This document shows positions 57,905-64,000 of a DNA stretch of 64,000 bases, one piece after another. The position numbers and the translations under genes were made by a program. The first letter of the stretch is position 1. Each line of letters starts with the position of its first letter. Location: assembly GCF_010183535.1 (NCBI RefSeq), contig NC_071332.1, forward strand, positions 14,632,001 through 14,696,000, written 5' to 3'. Below the pieces are notes generated by a model. That model did not search any database, was not told the DNA's origin, and worked only from the letters and a program-made list of their open reading frames with translations. Origin of the DNA: Caenorhabditis remanei (taxonomy: Eukaryota; Nematoda; Chromadorea; Rhabditida; Rhabditidae).

Positions 57905-59667
57905 TTAAATACGGACAAATTCAAGTTTAGAGGAGTGGTCAGGTACTTTTGCGGAAGTGAATGGAAATTGCTCAGTAGTGGATGGCAACTTTTTATGTGG
58001 TTGAACGTCGTAACGGAGCAGCAAGTTTCCGAACATCTGTAAGAGGAACACGTTGTTTCTTATAAGTCTTGAAAGTTCTGGTCGAAAGAAGAATATAAAA
58101 ATGTACTCTAGTACAGGTTCAAAAACTAATCAAATGTGGTTCTTTCATCAAAGCAGCTTACCAAATACAAATTAGATCTAGCCAAGTTCTCTCCTGCACA
58201 CGATCGCTTTCCAATTCCAAATGGGATGAGTTGATGAAACAGTTTTTGATTCTCCAGAAATCTATCCGGGTTGAACTTGTCTGCATTCTTGAAAATGTCA
58301 TCATTCACATGTAATGCACTAACTTGTGCTGTGATAATATCCCCTGAATCCAATTGGTATCCGTTTACTGTTGTTGGACCATCACAAGTCTTCCATGAGT
58401 TAACATTCAATATTGATGCATGCCGTTGAATCTCAGCTATCGTTGCATTTAAATAAAGAGTTTGACTTCGATCATTCAGACTCAGGGGCCTAGATCCATT
58501 GTTGGTAATTTTCATGAGCTCTTCTCTACACTTCTCCTTGACTTCAGGATTATTCACAAGCTGATTGAATCCAGAAGTCAACGTGGCTGCTGTAGTGTCA
58601 TGTCCGGCTGTCCATAGATCCAATAGCGTGTATTTCAACGATTTCATTCTGTAATTTGATTAATTTCCAACTGGTAGAAATACCAAACCCTTACGTGTAC
58701 GCTGGGTGTCCACCACTTTGGTTTTCTTTCTCCATTTTGATAAAGAATGCATCAATAAAGTCTTTCGGGTTCTCTTCATCCAAAATATATTTTCCTGATT
58801 TGATGTCTTCCAATCTTTTCTCCGCCGCTTGACCGACGTAGTCACTGATTCCATTCCACCCGTTCTTCGATTTTGCATATCTTTGTGGGAAGAAATACTT
58901 GAGAATCCATACAGCAGTCGTTGTGTCGAAAATGGTGAAAACTTCAATTATACCGTTTATAAGCTTCCTCATATGGTAGAATTCTTCCATGTTGTGATCT
59001 TCAAAACGTTGTCCAACAAGAATGCTGTTGATGAAACTTCCAGTAATTAGCTCAAAGAATTCATTATGCTTGACAATAATCTTCCCATCGACTTCAGTGT
59101 TGTTTAGTTCAGCACATCTGCAAACTGGCTCATTTTAGTTAAACTAAAAGTTTTCTCGGAGCTTACCTTTTATCAATTTCGTTCAACAGCCTTTCCTCCA
59201 TAATATTTCTGCCAACTCCCATATTTCTGAACGTCAACATTGTGAATCTTCTCATCTCTGCCCAAATCTCTCCATTAGCAAAAAGCAATCCAAAACCATC
59301 ACAGAAATGTTCAAAGATGGGTGGCAAAACCTTATTTTTGTAGTGGTTTCCATTCTTCACAAAGACTTCATGACTGGTTTCATAGTCAGCGATGCTGATA
59401 TGAGGAAATGGACCCAGCCAGAGAGTGAAGACATTCCCATATTTCTGAAATTCTGTTGATAACGTGAGCATGGTTATATCAACTCACCTTTCTAAAATAA
59501 TCAAAAACTGGAACTATTCCTTTGTGTCTCCATGACTGGTAGACCAGTTGTGGGATGTTTCCAATGACTGGAAGAGGAGTGGGACCAGGTGGAAGTCTTT
59601 TAACTTTAAGATGTTGTCGGAAAACAAGAATAACAAAAATGATAGTGAAACTGAGAATAAGAATCAT
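57905..59667 (-). CDS. Cytochrome P450, CYP2-clan nematode type (CYP33-like)
   Basis: Five exons, 59488-59667, 59167-59444, 58695-59117, 58162-58648 and 57905-58036, keep frame to 499 aa, normal for a microsomal P450. Seen in order are an N-terminal ER anchor (MILILSFTIIFVILVF), the hinge LPPGPTPLPVIGN, the C-helix WAEMRRFTM, the I-helix AGHDTT, the K-helix EIQR and the haem loop FGIGKRSCAG with the ligand Cys. The last exon begins MFGNLLLRYDV and ends EFVRI. The reaction would be NADPH-dependent mono-oxygenation of xenobiotics or lipids. The CYP33 assignment is from general resemblance to C. elegans CYP33 proteins and is tentative. It is convergent with the UGT, 270 bases apart. Confidence 0.92.
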
Positions 59668-60150
59668 TTGGAGAACAAATGAACATAGAAAATTATTTGT
59701 TTTAAATCAAAACGCTGACCACAATATATAACTTTTATATGAATAGAAACTAAAGTGGATGGCTACAATACACGGTTTTGCCATGTATTTGCTAAATTGC
59801 GCAATGTTACGAAAACATTATCAACACACAGACCAAAGAAATGCAACTACAATACATGGCTGTGAAAACTTGATAAAAAGACCAACATGTGTATTTGCTG
59901 TCCGAAGTTTTACTGCTATAGAGACAGTTGTTTTGTTTTTTAAAGTATGAATTTAATATTTTATGATTTGCTGATTACTACTCTTCAATTCTACAATTTT
60001 TCCCCCGATAATTTCCAATTCTAGGTTTAACTTTTTAAAATCTTGGATCGCTTCTAGACTGTTCATTCCAAACTTGTTTTCATTAAAAATTAAAAAAAGT
60101 AATCGAACATCTAGAAAACATTTTTTGTTTTTTTTTATCGCCAGAAACTT
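59668..60150. promoter_or_regulatory. P450 upstream region
   Basis: This region contains TGGCTACAATACACGG at 59760-59775, identical to the site before the UGT, and a related AACTACAATACATGG near 59846. It also holds an ACAATATATAAC stretch near 59721 that could serve as a TATA region. No gene is seen. Confidence 0.4.
59760..59775. promoter_or_regulatory. 16-base element shared with the UGT promoter
   Basis: Identical to 55747-55762. It stands 92 bases upstream of the P450 start codon. Both copies read the same way on the plus strand, so they are oppositely oriented relative to their genes. Confidence 0.45.
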
Positions 60151-60690
60151 CTCTTTATACTCACAAAATACAAATTAGCACGATCGCTTCCCGAGATAAA
60201 GAATGCATCAATAAAGTCCTTCGGGTTCTCTTCATCCAAAACATACTTTCCTGATTCAATGTCTTCCAGCCTTTTCTCGACCGCTTGTATGACGTATTCA
60301 CTGATTGTCTTTTTTCCGTTCTTCGATTTCGCATTTCTTTTCGGGAAGAAGTTCTTGAGAATTCACACAGCAGTCTTCGTGTCGAAGATGGTGAAAACTC
60401 AGGTTGTTAATTAGATGTCTGATATGGAAGAACTCTTTCATCAAATCATCAAAGCGTTTCCGCAACAAGAATGATGTTGATGATACTTCCAACAATAAGC
60501 TCTAAGAAATCTCCGTGATTCACGATGATCTTTCCCTCGACTTCTTCTTTGTTCAGTTCAGTGCATCTGAAAGACAAACAGGATTTATTCATTTCTTAAA
60601 AACCAATTTTCGGAAATTAACCCTGTATCAATTTGCTCTAGCGCTTTTTCCTCCATAATATCTCTTCCAACCCTTTTGTTTCTAAAATTG
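60150..60690 (-). pseudogene. Decayed cytochrome P450 fragment
   Basis: The segment at about 60190-60570 matches exon 3 of the neighbouring P450 (DEENPKDFIDAFF, MKEFFHIRHLINN, an equivalent of the HNEFFELITG region). About 60618-60680 matches the end of exon 2 (MEEKALEQID-like). At 60363-60365 the Trp codon of AVWILK is TGA. Bases 60163-60192 match the end of the parent's exon 4, so nearly all of exon 4, including most of the haem-binding loop, has been deleted. Exon 1 and the last exon are absent. It is a tandem duplicate in decay. Confidence 0.8.
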
Positions 60691-61032
60691 CTAAAAATTT
60701 GAAATTTAGCTATTTTGTTTCGTTGCTTATAATTTAAGAGGCGCTATCTGTAAGAGTGAGAATTTTTGAGTTGGGACTTGGCACAGTTGCAAAAAGTTGT
60801 TTCAATCAGAACTTTTCTCAATTTTCCAGATAATTTTGGGAAACTTTCGGTATATGTTGTTTGTTTTGTGTCAGTGACAATCTTCCCTTCAATCTGCCCT
60901 TCAATAAAATAATTAAATGTTAAAACCATTTTCGACTACCCCTTCACATTTTCCAACTTTTCTCAAAAAGCTCCTCTTTTTCAGTTGTATACGTATTCTC
61001 CGCAAAATTATTATTTTTGCTCTCTCTGAGAC

Positions 61033-62066
<1,034 letters not shown>

Positions 62067-64000
62067 TTTTCACTTTAGGGGAAATGGATTGGTTGTCTCC
62101 TATAGGCTGCGTGTCCTGGGTCTCATTGTTGGAGGTACAGATCTTTGCTTTCCTTGGTAGATGTGATCTTGATCTATCCTCCTTTCCTTGAAGTTGAGGT
62201 TCCGCTGGTAGCTTTTCTGCCTGCTTCTTGTTGCCTTTCTTTGGGCTTGTAGGTTGTTCGTGGGTTTTTGTCTTCTGTCCGTTGTCGATTAACTTCTCGA
62301 TGACTTTGGTCCACGACTTTTTGACTTGAAGCGGCTGGTAGCTGGTCCCTGATTGTCGCTGGTGGTGGTTGTATTGCCTTGATTGGTAGAATCCTTCGGC
62401 TTGTTCTTAGATCCTGGCGGTCTGCCTCTTTTCCTCAGCAGCGTGTCTGGTGTCCCCGATGGTAGGATCGTTGGAGTAGCCTCAGATTCTATTTGTGGTG
62501 GTACGGACTTGCTTTTTTCCTCTTCGTTTAGATCTTCTGCTTGTAGTTCCAAGTCTTCGAGTGGTATGCGTTGATTTACCGACTTCTCGAGTTCCTGGGT
62601 TCTGCGTCTGACCATAACCGATTGTGGTTGTCCGTCGATTGGTCTTTTAATGCTGGTGATGACTCCTAGTGTCCATTTATGACGTTGAAGAATGGTCTGG
62701 GTGTCCATCAGCACTACATGTCCCGTTCTTGACGTTGTGAACGATGAAGACTATTGTCGCTTTTCCTTGAAGACGGTTATTGATTCCTGCTGGTACTTCT
62801 CTGCGATGTTGTTGCTTGAAGCACCTGATTATTGTTGAATCCGTGTGCCTCTTCTTGGAAAGTGTGTCAATATTGCTGTTTTCCGATTGACGGCGGATGG
62901 ATTTAGACGAAGGTGTTGCTTGACATCCAATCCCTCGTTGGTTTCAGCTGGCGAAGTTCTCGCTAGGGCTGCACAACCTCTCGGAGGTTGGAGCTCCCAT
63001 GCGGTGAATTCCGCAGCTGGATGTGTTGTGTTTTGCAGCATTGTCCCTCCTAGAATCGATTGATCCTTTTTTGAGACCAGTTGCTGCGACTGTTGTTGAG
63101 CGCAATGAGCTTGTAGATGGGATGTTGGCTCCTGATGTCGTACTTGGTGTAGCTGACGTCCTTGAAGTCGAGCTGGGAACTACTGTTCCTGGCTTCCTTG
63201 CTAGAAGAGTTTTTGGAAGCTGGTAGTCATGAAAATGTGTGACATGAGAGAAGACTAGAGAAGAGTTGACTTGTGTCAGAGCTTTTCAGATCTTTCGCCT
63301 ACTGGCTCAGACCTGAACCTAACTGAAGCTTTTTCGCTTACAGTCTGGACATAAGACTCTAAGTAAATGGGCAGCTAGCTGATAGAATTGCTAGAATGAT
63401 TTTGCACCATCTACTCTGAATCCGTGTCTCTTTTGGACCCGAGACTGACTAGCAGTTGGGCTTTCGCCTCTTTTCGGTAGCTCTGAATCTTTTTATGCCT
63501 TTCAATATCTTAAATCTTAAAAATTCAGAACCCTATGTTATCAATTATTGACTTGATGTCGTTTGACGATGACTTGAATCCTAAATTCCTTGATTTCTTG
63601 AGGTATTGAGCTGGTATAACTTCTTCTTGTCGTTGAGTGACTTCTCGTAGTCGTTGCCTGACTTCTTGTGTAGTTGTCACTTTCGGCTTGACTTCCTTTG
63701 ATGTCCAACTGCCTCATGTCCTAAGCAGTGTGGCTTCTGAAGACTTGATTCTCTCGGCTCGGCTTCCTTTGGTGTCCAACTGCCTCTTGTCCTCAGCAGG
63801 TTGAGTGTCTTCTTGATCTTCGGCTCGATCTCTCCTTTCAGTTTCTTATTATTCCTTCTTCTTCTCGTGTGGAATTGATTGATTCCTAGTAGAAGTGTGT
63901 GACGAAGAAATATAACTTCTGCTGGTAGAGAGGTGACGTTGAACTATTGAATCCTTTTGTCGAAATCTTTTGAAGTCATTCGATTGTCCTTGCAGGGATC
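62067..64000 (-). mobile_element. Degenerate BEL/Pao-type retrotransposon, 3' internal region
   Basis: The minus-strand frame 62289-62714 reads DTQTILQRHKWTLGVI, then DGQPQSVMVRRRTQEL and IPLEDLEL. This resembles the DUF5641 domain that follows the integrase in BEL/Pao polyproteins. A basic Pro/Ser tail follows (RKRGRPPGSKNKPKD). An in-frame TAG lies about 35 bases upstream of that frame, and the rest to 64000 has frequent stops in all minus frames, so the copy is decayed. No integrase or reverse transcriptase signature could be read in the visible part. Confidence 0.5.
63692..63798. repeat. Imperfect direct repeat, two units
   Basis: A unit of about 37 b, with CTTCCTTTGATGTCCAAC at its left, occurs at 63692-63727 and again with four or five changes at 63762-63798. 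It lies within the degenerate retroelement. Confidence 0.7.

Noticed and set aside
62829..63063. Overlapping 70- and 72-codon frames on both strands in the retroelement region
   Set aside because: Neither shows an integrase, RT or gag signature, and the surrounding sequence is full of stops.

Overview
The window is nuclear DNA of a nematode, almost certainly a Caenorhabditis species other than a verified C. elegans match. The evidence is many introns of 45-55 bases with GTRAGT donors and TTTCAG acceptors, splice-acceptor sequences just before start codons (probable trans-splice sites), and nematode-expanded families: UNC-93-like transporters, MLT-10-like moulting proteins, WAGO Argonautes, lipl lipases, UGTs and nematode P450s. 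No bacterial, organellar or rRNA sequence was seen, and no convincing tRNA gene.

Layout, left to right. (1) 1-12.9 kb: four tandem minus-strand UNC-93-like transporter genes; the first runs off the left edge. A small secreted CAP/SCP-like gene (+) and a lysosomal-type acid lipase (-), convergent with each other, sit between copies 3 and 4. (2) 14.4-34.2 kb: three MLT-10-like genes (DUF644 plus LSP pentapeptide repeats). One is on + and two on -, and they flank an array of five tandem + strand genes coding for coiled coil plus RING. MLT-10 introns carry Tc1-like miniature transposons and a 1.2 kb foldback. (3) 34.5-45.2 kb: a minus-strand housekeeping and small-RNA block made of an RRP36-like rRNA-processing factor, ATG9 and a WAGO-type Argonaute. 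From memory, C. elegans has atg-9 next to wago-10. (4) 45.2-53.2 kb: 8 kb without a recognisable gene, holding GC-rich palindromic repeats. (5) 53.2-55.3 kb: a two-DM-domain transcription factor, dmd-3-like. (6) 55.8-64 kb: a detoxification cluster with a frameshifted UGT, an intact P450, a decayed P450 fragment and the start of a carboxylesterase. The carboxylesterase is followed within its intron by what looks like the 3' LTR end of a degenerate BEL/Pao-type retrotransposon that continues past the right edge.

I resolved exon structures by hand. The intact multi-exon genes have exon lengths that keep frame throughout: UNC-93-like copies of 468, 488 and 502 aa, lipase 402, MLT-10-like 813, 747 and 829, RRP36-like 482, ATG9 921, Argonaute 1072, DM factor 379, P450 499. 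Individual boundaries could be off by a base.

The observations I find most worth checking are: a 16-base identity shared by the upstream regions of the UGT and the P450; clusters of GGGATTCCCC-like sites upstream of two UNC-93-like genes; a heptamer (GCTGGTA) strongly over-represented in the retroelement; an Argonaute with an RGG/RDS linker and no catalytic residues; and a DM domain with shortened zinc-ligand spacing.
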